A stretch of 64,000 nucleotides of DNA from Pomacea canaliculata (lineage: Eukaryota > Mollusca > Gastropoda > Architaenioglossa > Ampullariidae), in assembly GCF_003073045.1 (NCBI RefSeq), contig NC_037590.1, positions 36,448,751-36,512,750 on the forward strand, read 5' to 3'. The notes below the pieces were generated by a model, which was not told where the DNA came from, ran no database searches, and saw only the letters and a list, made by a program, of their open reading frames with translations. Position 1 is the stretch's first letter. The number at the start of each line of letters is the position of its first letter. Shown piece after piece: positions 47,262-61,400 of the stretch. Both the position numbers and the translations under genes were made by a program.

Positions 47262-49890
47262 CTAAGATTCTTTAGCCTTTATTTTCCAATTGTCAAAGAA
47301 CGCTATAATATACAAAAGAAAAGAGCAACCTAGTATTATAACTACACTGGTTCCAAAGACAACAACTCGAGTGTCATACACATAACCAACTGGGACTTGA
47401 AACTCCACAAAATGAGAATCCTGTAACAGAAACATTTAACGGGTTACTATAGTCCCTAAAATGGTGAAGCAGCAGCTATTTACGGACCAGCTGCTTTGGT
47501 TTAGTGGCTGGCTCGAAGAAAAATACAAATGTCACACACACACACACACACACCTCTAACTGATTATCATAGTATATTGTGACTACTGTTAATTCTCCCT
47601 GTGAATTTCTGTAAGAAAGACTGCCATTCCAGGCAACAGCACACAGGAGCAATAACCAATAATTTAAGTCTTTCTAATCTTGCTATTCAAACTCCAGCTG
47701 TTCAGTTTTCTGCTGCAACATGGAATTTCTGACATTGTAACCTGCTATTTAAACTACAAGGTTCTGCTTCAACAAACCAGCCTGAAATTTGATCAGCAAA
47801 ATCTAATTTGGCTGGGTAAGGTCACATACACAGAAGTCTGCATAGCAGATATCCTTTTAAACTACACCTGATATATTTGCATACCAAATGTTTCATATGC
47901 ATTGGCACAAAAGTTCATATAAAGCATGAATGGATATTCTATGACAACAATGACAATAGGATCCCTTGTAAATGCACAAGAGCAATTCTTTGAAACACAG
48001 TCCCTCATGATTAACATTCATGAGCACCATAAAGACAACAAATGGAAACAACAATGCAAAATGAAAATCTGAAACAAATGCTTAACTCCTGAGAAATGTC
48101 AACAATAATAATTTGTGAAAATTCAAGACTTCAAGAGATGTCATATCTCTAGTAAAGCAGCTTTCAGCTTTGTGTTGAGCTTGGTTTACGCGAGAAGGCA
48201 GGTACATGCAGGAGTTATGAGACAAACATGTCAGCAGTTAGTACTCACGCTTCTGTAAGTTACTTCTGCCCAGGAACAGACAGACATATTCTGGTCATCA
48301 CAAGGTGCCTCTACCTTCCTTGACTCTGTAAGATATATGTACAATACATGCAAACTTTTTGTACATTTAGAGGTTAACTTAAGCAAAAAAATTATTTTTA
48401 AGCGACTGTGCTTAATTCTATTAAATGATGATTATTCCTTAAGTGACACTGTTGTTTCGAACATCAACAATTACCTGCATTTCGAAAAAGGGTTCATACC
48501 TATTTTGTATCTTGGTAGTGTAAACTTGCCCTCTTTATTAATGTGCTTTTCAAAATCGTCACACTGTCTGCAACCTTCAGAGACTATCTCCATCAAGTCA
48601 CACCCCATTTTGCTTTTAACTCCAGGTCGTGTGCTTGTTGTTAAACTACTGGTAGTGGAGCCCTATATTGCCTGCATCCTTTAGCCTAGTTCTGTGTTCA
48701 GTCAATGTGTTTGTAAGGTAACAAATGGAATGAAAGAAGAGAATTATACACTCCATCAATCATTTCTCTATAAATTACTAATGTATTACACTGCAATAGA
48801 ATGTGGTAGTAAGCAAAAGAAGATGCAACAAACCTTGTTTTGAACAGTTTAGTAAAACTCGTGGATGATACATAACAATTGGAACATATATTTTATCCAC
48901 ATCTATGCTAGGTTTATGATAGCGAGCATGTACAGGCAGAGATATGGTGACCATCACTTCAGATGAGACCAGCTTTTCTGGTGGTATGGTTGCAAAAACA
49001 TACAGTTCGTGCTGACCAGACAAATATTCTGGGGCTTCAGTGTCAACAGGCATGTCAGTAAGAACCTAGAAAATACAACATGATAGGCAAAAAATTAGAA
49101 TTCATGTGCATTGACACTGATGACTGCAACAGCATAATCATGATTATTTTGAAAATACTTACATATTGAACAGAAAATGTAGCAAACTAAATCTCCATCT
49201 TAGTATCATATGCAAAAATTATAACATCACTATGATTTGTTAAAAAAACAGATACACATCTGGTTACGTATAAGTGAAAAGTGCTTTGAAAAAGAAATTT
49301 AAATATTTATTAACATTATTGTGGACTTTAATAAAAATGTAACTCAACAGCAAATCGCCTGTGGCAGTATCATTAAAACACTAATGTCTTTCTAATATAC
49401 GTATGACCTTACCTTAGGTCCACCCATTTTTGCGTGTGATTCGAGCTGGAATGCGTCAACATACAAACCAGATGGCAAACTTTCAATCAAAAGCACACTG
49501 CAGGCATTATTTTCTGTCTCGATATCATTTTTTTCTATAATGAGTGTTGTCTTCAGGTCCCTGGACAGATAACATTACTTTAGGTGATGATGTGACAATT
49601 TAAAAACGACGTTTACATCGATAAATACAGTTTTGTTCCTTATGCTTCTGCTAGTCTTTCTTTCAAACAACCTCTCATCTAATTACACTCAAGCATGAGC
49701 GCGAACTGTCACTTTACTCTAAAAGGGTCGTGTATTTCCCTAAATTCAAGATGTATATAAAAAGAAAATTCGACCTGTGAAAACCTTCACTCGAAAGTTT
49801 TCGTGTTAGACGCACAATAACGTCGTTACACACTGATAACTGTAGCTGAAAGAAAACTGCGAGAAGAAGCAAGTAAAAAGTTGTTGACAT
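47262..49890 (-). CDS. PIGX: PIG-X, GPI mannosyltransferase I stabilising subunit
   Basis: ER membrane protein that stabilises PIG-M, the first mannosyltransferase of GPI-anchor synthesis. Exons in gene order: 49890-49775, 49560-49413, 49065-48834, 48325-48249, 47420-47262, total 732 nt, 243 aa (human 258), all GT-AG and in phase. Residues 1-20 form a signal peptide (FYLLLLAVFFQLQLSVC). Family motifs follow: VIVRLTRKLSSEGFHRDL; LLIESLPSGLYVDAFQLES (human LLIQETLPAGLYVD); DTEAPEYLS; LPVHARYHKPS (human LPVHCRYHRP); a cysteine-containing WAEVTYRS segment; VEFQVPVG; and one C-terminal transmembrane helix (VVVFGTSVVIILGCSFLLYI) with a short basic tail. It is head-to-head with ATG12 and tail-to-tail with BPTF. 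Confidence 0.93.
47528..47552. repeat. CA microsatellite
   Basis: An uninterrupted CA run of about 11-12 units in PIGX intron 4. It is likely polymorphic but has no evident function. Confidence 0.8.
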
Positions 49891-51556
49891 TTTTTGTAGG
49901 AAAGGGGAAGTAAGTCTAACCAATGGCGAAATAAAGGAACAATATTTCCGGCCTGAGTTATATCTGCAACAGTAGTAACAACAAAGGGTAGGCGTATTCA
50001 TTGACTAGTCATAATTTTCAACTCTTCAGTGATAATTATAATTACCTGTTCTGTAAAATCCACCATAACTTATTGTATACCGCCATCAGCTTTTGGAGAC
50101 TGTTCTTTCTTCATCAGTGAGAGTGATCGACATTGTTGTTGTTTCGATTTCACTTTATTACTTTACTCAAATTGCAAGCTCTCTCAGCATTCTGTGAAAG
50201 TAGTTAACAAGTATAACCAGCTGCACGGTCTTATCAGATGCTCCTTCAACTGTATTACATTGACAAGCAGTCAGTTGCACCTGTATATGCAGGACCTGTG
50301 GTCATACCTCAAGAACAACAGTTTCATGATGGTCCAAGGATGTCATTTGAAATGATTTAGCCCAAATTGCTGGCAGAAAATGTGAAGGGAATGGGTCCCA
50401 ATTCTTATGGAAGATGATTCATAAGTTCATGGCTCATATGAATAAAATATGATTCATGGTTTCTGCTGTATTGATACTGAGAGCTACATGCCTCTTAGAA
50501 CTCCCAACTGCTGTTATTGATGCCTTTATTTTATGCATTTTATACAGGAATAACATTTAATTTCCCTTTTTTAAGCTTTTTATAATTAACATCTTATTCC
50601 AGTATGCCCAGTAATTTGCATTCCTTTTATATTATTGGCTATTACAACTAAAGTTTTAATGGCTAGTTCTGATTTCCAACTTTAGGACAAATCTGACAAT
50701 GAAAACTTGGAATACAAAAGCTAAATTTGTGTAGAGAACAGCTTAAATGGGAATACTTTGCTCACACATGTAATAAGAATATGGCATGGGCTGTTTTCAA
50801 GAAGCAAGATTTGGTGAAGCTTTATTGCAGTATTGTTTTGAATTGCTGCAAGGTCTTGCAGAAAGGACACCAGGCCACAGAATATAAACCTGTGCCAAAA
50901 TACTCTGCAGGACCTGCGGTCTCCTGTTTTTAACATTTTGGTCCACCAAAACAAGATCAAATGGCAGATATTTAATCTCTGACATCATATTTAAAAAATC
51001 TTTTCAGGAATGGTTCACCAGCAGCTGGGTTCTTTTCATCTAGAAAGCATACATAAACTTCAGGAGTTATGAAACCCTTTAGGATGTTATGTTGTGCCCC
51101 TTGGTTGTTAATGGTTGTCATCAAAAAGGAGACCCATTGAATTAAATCTTAGAGCTGCCGATGTTTAGCACTAACATAAATCTTGTTCAGTCACCTGTTT
51201 ACATTATTATTGTATTTAAAGCATGAAGAAAATGTTAGTCTGTTGGTTCTTGTATAAGCATTTAAAGTGTATTTTGAATTTAATTTATATTCAACTGGAA
51301 TCCAAAATCAGTGTCAATACGTTGTAATTTAATAGCTGAAACTTTAAAGTTCAGCTCTTTTTCTCAGCAGGCTGTCTCTCTCTCTCACTCGCACTCTAAC
51401 ACACAACCCTTTTCCACCTCATGCAAGCTCCCTCTCTATTCATTCCCTCCTCACACTCTTGCTCTAGATTGTTGAAAAACAAAAAAATGAACAAGTGATC
51501 AAAAAACTTCTTTCTTTTCAGTTTTTATCAAGTGATTCGAGAAAAAGCATAAGGTT
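49891..51556. promoter_or_regulatory. head-to-head PIGX/ATG12 promoter interval
   Basis: 1.67 kb between the divergent start codons. Just before the ATG12 start, CTTCTTTCTTTTCAG (ending 51521) is a strong splice acceptor, so ATG12 probably has an untranslated first exon farther upstream, possibly close to the PIGX start. A CT-rich stretch (about 51365-51400) lies nearby. No TATA box or defined start site could be identified. Confidence 0.4.
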
Positions 51557-53154
51557 ATGTCAACGGACAGAGCAGAAGTCTGTGCTTCTGCTGAACCTCA
51601 AGACATGGGCAAACAGGATGCTCAGAGGGAAGAAACTCACGAACCTGGCAGCCCAGGCAAAGATACGCCACCTCCAACATCTTCAGCAGTGCCTTCTTCA
51701 CCTAAACTAAGCAAAGGTTTTTGCACGAACTTCCAATGCTTGAACAATTTAACAATGCACAAAATGAATCTTTTCTAGCATATCTTTTGTTCAGTTTTAA
51801 TTAACAAATTTTTTGTTCTTGCCATGAAGACAAACAGTTGGCATACTGTAAAATTTTGTCCCAAAGTGCCTGTCATCTCTTCAATGCAAATAGCTTATCG
51901 AGCACAAAAAGGTCACCATGGAAGTTGCATCCTAGTGTCTCTTAGTTTAGTTTATTCCTTATAACTCCTTGAGGAGCAAAGGGCCGCCATAGTGTCTCTT
52001 GTACATTGCCAATAGCTAGACCAATGTGAGAAGTTTTACAGGTGGTCTGTTTGTTACATAGTTATTATGCATTATGTGAAGCCACATTATTGAAAGTAAC
52101 AAACTATCGTTTATTTTCCAGTTGATGTCCTGTTAAAGCCAGCTGGAAATGCACCTATTTTAAAAAAGAAAAAGTGGACAGTTGATAGGCACAAAAAAAT
52201 CAGTTGGATAGCTGAATTTATTAGAAAGTGTATACGAACAGAGACAGAAGACTCAGTTGTAAGTTATTTTTATAATTATTACTTATTATTTGTGTCAGAA
52301 TGCACGTTATAAACAGCAGTTTATTATCATTTCATTGTTATTATCATTGCTAACAAAGCGAAAGTTTGAGACATGATAATTGGCAGGTAAACCAGTCTTT
52401 TTCTGGCCTAGTTAGTGATATGCATTCTAATAACTGAGGTCACTTTCAAAAAGATGAGTTTATAGTCGGGATATGGGGAGTGAAAGGGTGCAGTATGTGT
52501 ATTTCACCTAGGGTGCACAATAGCACAGTACCAGCCCTGCATTAGTTGTTTACAACAACAGATTACAATTTAGATTTTTGTAAAAGTCCACAAACTGGAC
52601 CAGGTTTTTATTTTTAGCTTGGTCAGTAATTTTCAGTTTGAGTGTCAGAAATTAAACTTCTTTTCATGCCTTAATCACTGTTGTGTTCTATCACTAAATG
52701 CTTTCATTTCCAGTTTGTATATGTCAACCAGTCCTTTTCTCCTGCACCAGACACAGACATTGGAACACTTTTTGATGTAAGTAGATTAGTAGATGCTCGT
52801 ATTTTGCAAGGTGAAAGCAGTCATCAGGTAATCTCTTTCCTGTTTGCCTTCCTCTCCTGTTAATGCTATTTCAGTATTACAAGTGCCTTGAAGGGTTGTG
52901 AAATTGATAAAGTAGTTTTCTGACTTTTTTTTTAAGCAGTCTCTTTAAACGTTCAGGTGTAGTGTTGTGGGAAGTAAAATAATACACTGTTACGGGTCCT
53001 TCAGAATATTATCATTCTATACAGTACGCGTCACAAAAAAATCCACTAACATCCTCCCCCTCCCCCACTTATCTCTGTTCTGGTTTGATTTCAGTGTTTT
53101 GGAAGCGACGGCAAGCTAGTCATTTACTATTGTCGAACTCAAGCTTGGGGTTGA
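51557..53154 (+). CDS. ATG12: ATG12, ubiquitin-like autophagy protein
   Basis: Ubiquitin-like modifier conjugated to ATG5 by ATG7 and ATG10; the ATG12-ATG5-ATG16 complex drives ATG8/LC3 lipidation on the phagophore. Exons 51557-51716, 52122-52258, 52714-52776, 53095-53154 sum to 420 nt, 139 aa (human 140), with matching phases. The N-terminus is disordered (Pro/Ser/Glu-rich). The fold is highly conserved: VDVLLKPAGNAPILKKKKW, FVYVNQSFSPAPDTDIGTLF, then CFGSDGKLVIYYCRTQAWG. It ends in the C-terminal Gly needed for conjugation, with no tail to be processed. The third exon must end at TTTGAT/gtaagt; reading on would insert unrelated residues. The AATAAA at 53419-53424 is a likely polyadenylation signal. 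Confidence 0.97.
51943..51990 (+). repeat. short dispersed repeat, copy 2
   Basis: TTAGTTTATTCCTTATAACT followed by CCTTGAGGAGCAAAGGGCC, matching 5313-5346. It lies in ATG12 intron 1. Confidence 0.5.
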
Positions 53155-55478
53155 AGGCTTCACGCAATCACCATAGTCTTTGGTGATTTATATTGGATTT
53201 TGTCTCCAGCTTTTCAGTGACATTACAACCTGATTATCTTGATAGACTAATCACTTCACACATACATCATTCCATCATTGTATAGATGTATATGATGTAA
53301 ATAATAATTATTGTGTGATGCTCATGGATAAAACTGTCCACATAAAAGACCTGATGCTCCCTTCGGGTTACTGTTGTGTCAAGCCCTGCTTGCTTATTTC
53401 ATAGTGTATGTGATTATAAATAAAGTGTTTTACCATGGGAGACTGAAAAAAAGCATGTAAAATTAAGTTTGTGTATGTCACAATATACTAACCTAACAGT
53501 GAAATAAAATGCTAACAAAGATTAATCATAGATTATTACTAAAGCTCTTAAAGGCATCAAAGTATTAACCTATTAGCTGAATACAGCTGGAAGAAAAACC
53601 TGTTTTTACTTGGCTTAGAACATTATGCACATTTTAAAAATTTATTATTGTTTGGAGCTGACATAAACAGACAGCATCTCATGGTTCCAGCTTCAACATT
53701 TTTTTTTAACAAACAGTACCTGTGGTGTTTTTTGTTTTTGTTTTTGTTTTTGTTTTTTTTTTATGCAAAGTCTGGCTAGATTGTGCTACAAGTACTACTT
53801 GTAAAAGTTTCCTGTAATGTGGCTGATAAACATGAATCCATGATACTTCAGTGTTGCCTGATGTTTGTAAAGTTGTTTGTTGGCTCACCCAAAAAAGGGT
53901 AGAATAGTTTTCATTTCCCAATACCAATGGTTTTGCAAAAATATTATAATGAACTAAGCAATGATGATAACACACCTCAAATCTGGAAATAGCAAACTAA
54001 AGAGGTATGCTTTATAATATTGACTTCTCAACAATAATAATAATTGAATTTGTAGAACACATTTCCCCATGTGGAGGCAAGCTTAGTGCACTGGGCACAA
54101 AAAATTATTAACAAATTGATAGTTAACCAAACAACATTAAATACAAGCAATAGTAAACAGATGATACTTCGGTTATCATGAATGAAGTGCAAGGTGGACA
54201 AACAGAGGAATTAAGGAGTACATATAAGAGTTCATTGTAGTATGAAAGGTTTTTCTTAAAGAAGTGGACTTGAAGGCTCTGAACATTGATAAAGTTAAAC
54301 AAGAAATGGGCAGAGAAATTGAGACAGTGAGGCCAAGAAAGAAGAAGCATCTGCCAAATTTCTCCCGTCTGATGTATGGTATTGAGAGGTCAACATAAGC
54401 AGATCGAAAAGACTGACTTGGCTGGTAAGGTGTCAGTACCTCAGACAGGTACACAAGGGTGACAACGTGAAGACGGCAGCATATCATAGCTATCTTGTAA
54501 CCTTCATTAGATTTCAAAGTTATTTTTGTTTAATCAAGCTGCAAAAACTTGCAGACACCTAAATAAGCACTTGCCTATTTATATCACTGAAACCTGCTTT
54601 ATAACTTACCACCTGGTCAGAAAGTAAAGATTTATAGTAAAAAGATTCAAATATAATTTAATATCTGAGGCAGACCAGTACAGGTATCTCAAGCAGATCA
54701 GATTTATTAACCTTAACCAAGAAAAAGAATAGGTGGTTGAATATTGTCATTTTGAAAATAAATATAATGTGACCACATATTTCTACCAACAAAATTCATT
54801 CAAAGCATGTATTTTGGTATGCTTAGTAACTTGAAGTGAAATACTGCTACGTTGACATGAGTTTCACAATCATGAGTTACAAGTTCATCAAGCTACAACA
54901 TAAATGGTTACCGATGTGTAAAATACAAAAAAAATCTTCGAATGACAAATAGCGTGGCAAAAATATGATAACATGGTGGTACAATGTCGACGTGAATGAA
55001 ACCTGCACTTGAGAATCTGATATATTACAAACTTCTGTAGGACAAATGACACCAGAAAACATAATATTCCAAAACAATATTGAGAAATAATTGAGGACAT
55101 AAAAGGTTGCAGATTCACCCAAAAGTTTATGCCTCTAATTGGTCAATTATTCATGCTACAGTACATCGTCACCTGTGAAACAAGCTAAAAAGTGCCTGGC
55201 TTTTTTTCATGACAAGTGTGCGTGTTTTTTCCTGTTTGTCCAAATATACTGAAGTTTTCTTTCACTTCACTTTTTTTTTAATGGACACTGTATTAAACTA
55301 AACATTATATGTGCATCATGTAATGGCTGAAGTCTGTTGTCACCATCAATGTACACATTTTCTTTTCATTCACATTCTTTCATATTTACATATGGATTGT
55401 TCATCCTCAACCTGACGACCATATTTCTATCTTTAAGTTGTGTTAAGATGAAAATGACCTGATATGATTGTTTCTCAG
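53155..55478. other. convergent 3' region between ATG12 and CFAP52
   Basis: Contains the ATG12 3' UTR, a GTTTTT-repeat tract (about 53726-53760) and a dispersed-repeat relic near 54035-54120. No coding region is supported; open frames on both strands lack domains. Confidence 0.5.
54035..54120 (+). repeat. dispersed repeat, copy C (relic)
   Basis: CACATTTCCCCATGTGGAGG then CAAGCTTAGTGCACTGGGCA parallels CACATTTCCTCGCATGAAGG and GAGCACAGTGTGCTTTACA at 30.86 kb. Diverged; the right boundary is unclear. Confidence 0.4.
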
Positions 55479-58400
55479 TCAGTATGGGTATCTCCAGACA
55501 TGTATAGCCCCATCTGTTCCACAACTGACAATATACTTCAAGGTAGGACAGATGCGAACCTTCGTGATGGCTTCACTATGTCCAACACCAACATGTGTGG
55601 TGGTTCCTTCTTCATACGTTGCCACCTGTAGGTTTGTTAACAAGAATCAATTACTAGTTAATATTTCATGTTGCTAATATATATCACGTGTCAACGATTG
55701 GTAATATAATAATAAGAGGAAAAATGAGTTGTCAAAAATGTTGGAAAGAATATTGCATATGTTAGCTGTTTTATGAGAATACTTCCAAATGTTGCAAAGA
55801 GGCAAAGTTGAAATGTACAATATAAAAGACTGTAAAATTTAAATGACTAACAAACTAAGCATAGATGTGATTGACCACAAGCACCCAAATGCTACAGTAT
55901 TAATCGTAGCTTTCATAAATATTTACAATATACATTCATAATTCTTTGTATGTGCTCACATCATCTACTACTTTTATATTTTAAATTTATTCTTCCTGGC
56001 CTTCAGATATTGCTTTAAAATTCTATAAATAATTTCACATAAAACCAGTAGCATATGAAAAAAGCTGAGAAGAATGCATCCTTTAATAATAATACTTTTA
56101 ATGGCAAAGAATTCTGCATCCTTGTATAAGGAATCATTACATAATATGAGAAAACTACTTTCATTTCATGCATGAAAACAGCTAAACTATCTCCTAACAT
56201 TTTGTGAACACCTTACTATATGAGATCATGTAAAAGGTTTTAAATGCAGCACCTTAAGAAGCTTCTGCTCGCCACCAGTGACATAAATGGTGCCATCACA
56301 ACTGATATCCATGGCATTGATTGCACCTTTCGATCCCTCTAGTTCCCGCAACAGTATGCCATCAGTTTTATCCCAGAATGCCACTTTGCGGTCAGTGCCA
56401 CTTGTGAGTATATGGATGCCTTTGGCACCATAGCAAACACATTTAAATAAAGTGTTTGCCAGGAAGATCTGCTTTCTGGAGCAAGTACTGCAGACAGCAA
56501 ATCCAATAACATTCAGATGCCATATAAACACATGAATCAAGATTACTTAGTAAACTTGCTAACATGAAAGCAAAATTAGTAACAATAAACAAAATGCTGA
56601 ATAGTCATAATTAATGATTGGTACCTCAGAATTATAATAAAACAGGTCTGCATCTGTGCACAGGCACATACAGCCCTAGACAGAGCAGAATCTCCGAAAA
56701 TTGACAAGTATTAACAACATTCACAAATGCACTCACTTAAGGTCCCACACAATAGTAGATCCATCTGTACTTGCAGTTACACACTCTTTGTCTTCAGGGT
56801 GAACCTGAATGGCTGTAACAGATCCCTTATGTTCTTTCATGTTTTCCACCAGGTCTGCTCTTGCTGCAATGCCTGTCTCTAGGTCTGTGCTTAGTTTCCA
56901 TACACGTACCTGATGGATGACAGACAAGTCTGCTATGATTCTTTATGACTATGACCAAATGATCAAAAAGATTAACGTGCAGTGCAATGACCACACAGAA
57001 AATAAGAAACATTTTTACATTAACAGAAAAAAAACGTAAAATATTTTACAAGTAAAGGTAGATTCTCATTTTGAATCATGCACTAACAAAAAATTTTATT
57101 ACTTCTATATTTCATTTCACCAACCTGCCCCTCTCCTCCACCAGTGATGAGCTTGGTGCCACAGTTTGTGACAGCAATGGCTGTTACTCCTTTATTATGA
57201 GCATCTCGAATCACAAACTTTTCCACCATTTCCAACTGTTTAGTTTTTGGATTCTTTCCAAAGCCTAAAACACGTACTCTTCCATCATTCCAGGCTGTAT
57301 GCAGAAAAAAAATAATTTGTGTTAGAATTGTTTAGAAAATTGGTTATTAAAAGACTACCAAAGAAATAAAAAATTTATTTACACTAATGTTTGAAGATAA
57401 AGAAATAAAACCAATCAAAAGCATGAAAAGTGGCAAAGCAGCAGGCCCGGATGGCATACCCCCCAGAAGCATTAAAGGCAGACCCAGAAAAAATAGCAAC
57501 AATTTTATATCCCCTCCTACACAAGATCTGGGAACAAGAGCTAGTACCAACAGATTGGAAACTAGGCCACCTGGTCAAGTTGCCAAAGAAAGGAGACCTC
57601 TCTCAGTGCAACAACTGGCGGGGAATCATGCTGCTGTCCATCCCAAGTAAAGTCCTATCAAGGGTAATTCTAGAGAGACTGAAGAAGGTACGAGACAAGA
57701 GACTGAGACCAGAACAAGCAGGGTTTCGCCAGGATAGGTCATGCACTGACCACATTGCCACCATCATTGAGCAGTCTATCAAGTGGCAGTCCTCCCTCCA
57801 TATAACTTTTGTGGATTTGAGAGGGCATTTGACAGCGTAGACAGGAACCTCATCTGGAGACTGATGATCCACTATGGCATTCCACCTAAGCTCATAAACA
57901 TTATTCAGGGGTTGTACGAAGACTCGTCCTGCCAGGTTATTCACAATGGCAAACTCACTAAACCTTTGGTAATGAAGACTGGTGTAAGAGAGAGTTGCAT
58001 ATTATCACCAACAATCTTCATCATGGTCATAGTGTGGATTATGCGCAAGACAACAACACCGGTGTCCACTGGACCTTCACCAAACAGCTAGAGGACCTGG
58101 ACTTTGTAGAAATTAATATGTCTCAGGTTAAACGAACATCCAAGTGTCATTTTGGGTAAGTCTTGAAGCACTGATAACTAGTCCAAAGATCCAAATTTTC
58201 AATGACATCCCATACAGATTGAAGGGTTACAATAATTATATTATGGATGCATTATCATATACTGAAGTATCCCATCTACTATTCCCACCTGGATATAACC
58301 TTGGAAATCACCGTGTTGCTATCGGCAACACAAGTAGTCTTACCTGTGAAAATCAGTTTGCCACTTTTGTCAATGCACAAGGCATTGCAGGTCATGTTTG

Positions 58401-61400
58401 CTACAGTATAGCGCCTCAGCTCTGTGCCCGTTGTCAGGTGCCACACCCTTATTTCTTCTTCCTGACATGTTACCACAACTTCAGAGAACCCACTGAAAAT
58501 AAGACAGGGGAAATTTTACATACAAGACACACAACAAAAGTTCATTACTTAACACTTAAAATTGCTTTTTTAAAAGTACTGCTATGGGTATACAGATACT
58601 CAAGTACATTTATCAATATTTTTGGCTTCTTTTGGGATCAAGACTGCTGTCAAGTCTTGAACTGACTTTGGAAAAGCAATGTCGTTGACTTGACTCCAGT
58701 GACAAGTCTTTATCAGCTCAGCCTTCAGTTCAGCAAAATTGAATCTGTAGACCTGAGAGTTCTCTGTTCCAACAAAGAACTGCAAGAAATTAAAAATAAA
58801 ATGATATGAATGCAGTGAATCATAAGAAAAGCTTGTTGATTAATGAGGTGTTAACTGAGTAAAAAAATATATTAAAAAATTGCTGTTTACTTCATTGTAG
58901 GTCTGTTAATTCATGAAATGTTTATATTCACTTATTTTGTAGCTTGGGCACCAATTTATTGTTTTGAATTGTTGGCGGTGTCTTTTCCAATAACTTTCTC
59001 TCATCCAGAGTAAATATGATGGAGATTGCGAAGTGAATTCTGAATTTTTCTAGACTTAACAAATAAACAGGATAGATATTATATAGCATAGAACTGTTTA
59101 ATAAAAATAATTTCCGTTTATTTCAAAATAAAACAATTAATGAAACTAAACTTTGCAATAATCAACTTTCTCTGCTATTCTTTTGTTTCCAAATTAACAT
59201 ATTTCCTAAAGGAACATCACTTAATAAATTTGACTTTTGGTAGCTCAATTGCTGTATTATTATTTTTTATTTCTTTTCGTTGTTTTAAACATAACTTGTA
59301 TGCCTCACCCTCTGACCCAAAAATGCAAGCACAATGACAAACATCTTTGGGATTTGTCACTATTCCAGTCAGGTAGGTAACTTGATTAGTAAAATTTTAC
59401 CCCAGGGTAAATTGCCAGCATCCATGAATACAAGTCCTGAAAACTATTTTATCCTAACCCTATTTTATCCTAACCCTAATAAAAGTCCTAAGACATTACA
59501 ACACCTGAACCATCTTTAGAAAATAAAAAAAACACATTTATTTATATTTGATGTTATTGAAAAAATAGAATGTACAATGCATACCATGTGGCCCTTGCCT
59601 CTTTTTGCAATAGAGTTTATGGCACTCTTTTGCCCAGACTTTTTTTCGTCTTGCCATGGCCTTCAATGTGAAACAAAAGAAGTTGAGAACTTATAATAAT
59701 TTCATCTATGAACATAAAAAGGTGAAATCTATTTCATATCGATGAAAAAAAATTTCTTAATTTTTTTTTTGTTTTGATCTCTGTTCATTAATTTATCGGT
59801 GTCAGGATCTTGTGAATCTTAAATGCAAGAACTATGACAATGGAGCCCTATAGACTGTTAAGCCTTCATTACAGGAACAACATTTTGGGGGGATAACAGG
59901 CTCCAGTTGATTGTTTTACAGTCAATTGTCACTGTGAATTGCTTGAGCAGACTGCACATAGAGTGAACTAGCTGTTTATGTGGATAATGCACAACAAATA
60001 CAAAATATTATAATACATATCATGCAACTAATCCTATTAATTAAAATATAAATATAAACTTGGAACATTCTAAATTTCTTAAAGATCACATGAGGAAGTA
60101 ACTCAAAAGGCAGGTTAAAACAGAAAAATATGCCTGCAAATGGATGTGCTCACTTACAATTTCTACACACTGATATCAGAGAGTGCTCATGAGCATTGTA
60201 AACAGCGTATTTTGTGTGTAGAATAATCCACTCAGAGTGTATTACCCAAACAGTAATTCAGTGACAAGTATAAATTCAAGTATGGATGCTTTATAAGCCT
60301 TTACAAACATTGCACTGATGTTTATAATTAGCATGAGCTTTCTTTGCATGCATCCTGCATCAGTTAGGTACCAACTTGATTTACTAAAGAAGTAGTGTTA
60401 TAAACAAAAAATAAAAAGAAATTTAAGATAAATAATACGAACTGCAAACCAGCTTTGTGTTTGAGCGTAGCTACAATTTTGTCTTTCTTGTCACGAGAAA
60501 TCTTGATTTCATAACGACCCAGCAATCCATCCCCTGTACCAAGCAAGAATTCCAGTGTGTGACAGTCCTGTGCAGCAATAAATGACAAAGCAGATACACC
60601 AAGGCTGAACCTCTCCTTATGTGGCACCAAAAATTGAAGGAAGCATGACTTCATGTTGATCCCAAGAATGTCTCCTGAGGTGGTTCCACAAAAAACGTAT
60701 CCTGGTTCAAATAAATGATCCACCACCTGTGAAAGGGAACAACATGAATGTAAAATGTTATGGCAGGAAACTTCACTGATGAGCACTAACTTAAGCGATT
60801 TTTCTGTTTATACTAAATTTGACAGTAATGTACGTCATATCCAGATGTCTTGGCATTGTCATATTCCAGTCCATAGTATCGGTCTGCTAATACACTTACT
60901 AATTAATTTAAATAGACAGGGGAATGTAACAGATATACATATCATGCTTGAGCGACATTCTACTGTGTCTCCATTAAAAACTCTTTGTCATACCTCTGTT
61001 ACCATTTAAATGATTTACTAAAGCTGTTAAACATGTAACAAAATTCAAAATTTCAAGCAAAAGTTTAATTTAGTACATTAACAACAACAATACATTTCAA
61101 GACCATACCACAGATATGTATATCTAGATATACTTTGGTTCCCATTGTAAATGGTATTTTTTATAGATACATATATTGGCAAAGCATATCTATTCTATAA
61201 GTTTAAGTATCTTATTTCCACCTGTTGATATTATATCATTTATAAGTATGCATTTTGAAAAAGAAATAAATTGTATGAGACTCCCTGGCAGCACACAGTA
61301 TCAGTGTGAAAAAGGCTATGTAATTGTCCTTGTTTGAAGTGTTGACTGACAAGTGGGAGGGGGTTAACTGAAAACTGACATGGGTCAGAAATGACACAGA

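Noticed and set aside
52777..52863. Extension of ATG12 exon 3 past TTTGAT
   Set aside because: Would replace the conserved join to CFGSDGK; a canonical gtaagt donor lies at 52777.
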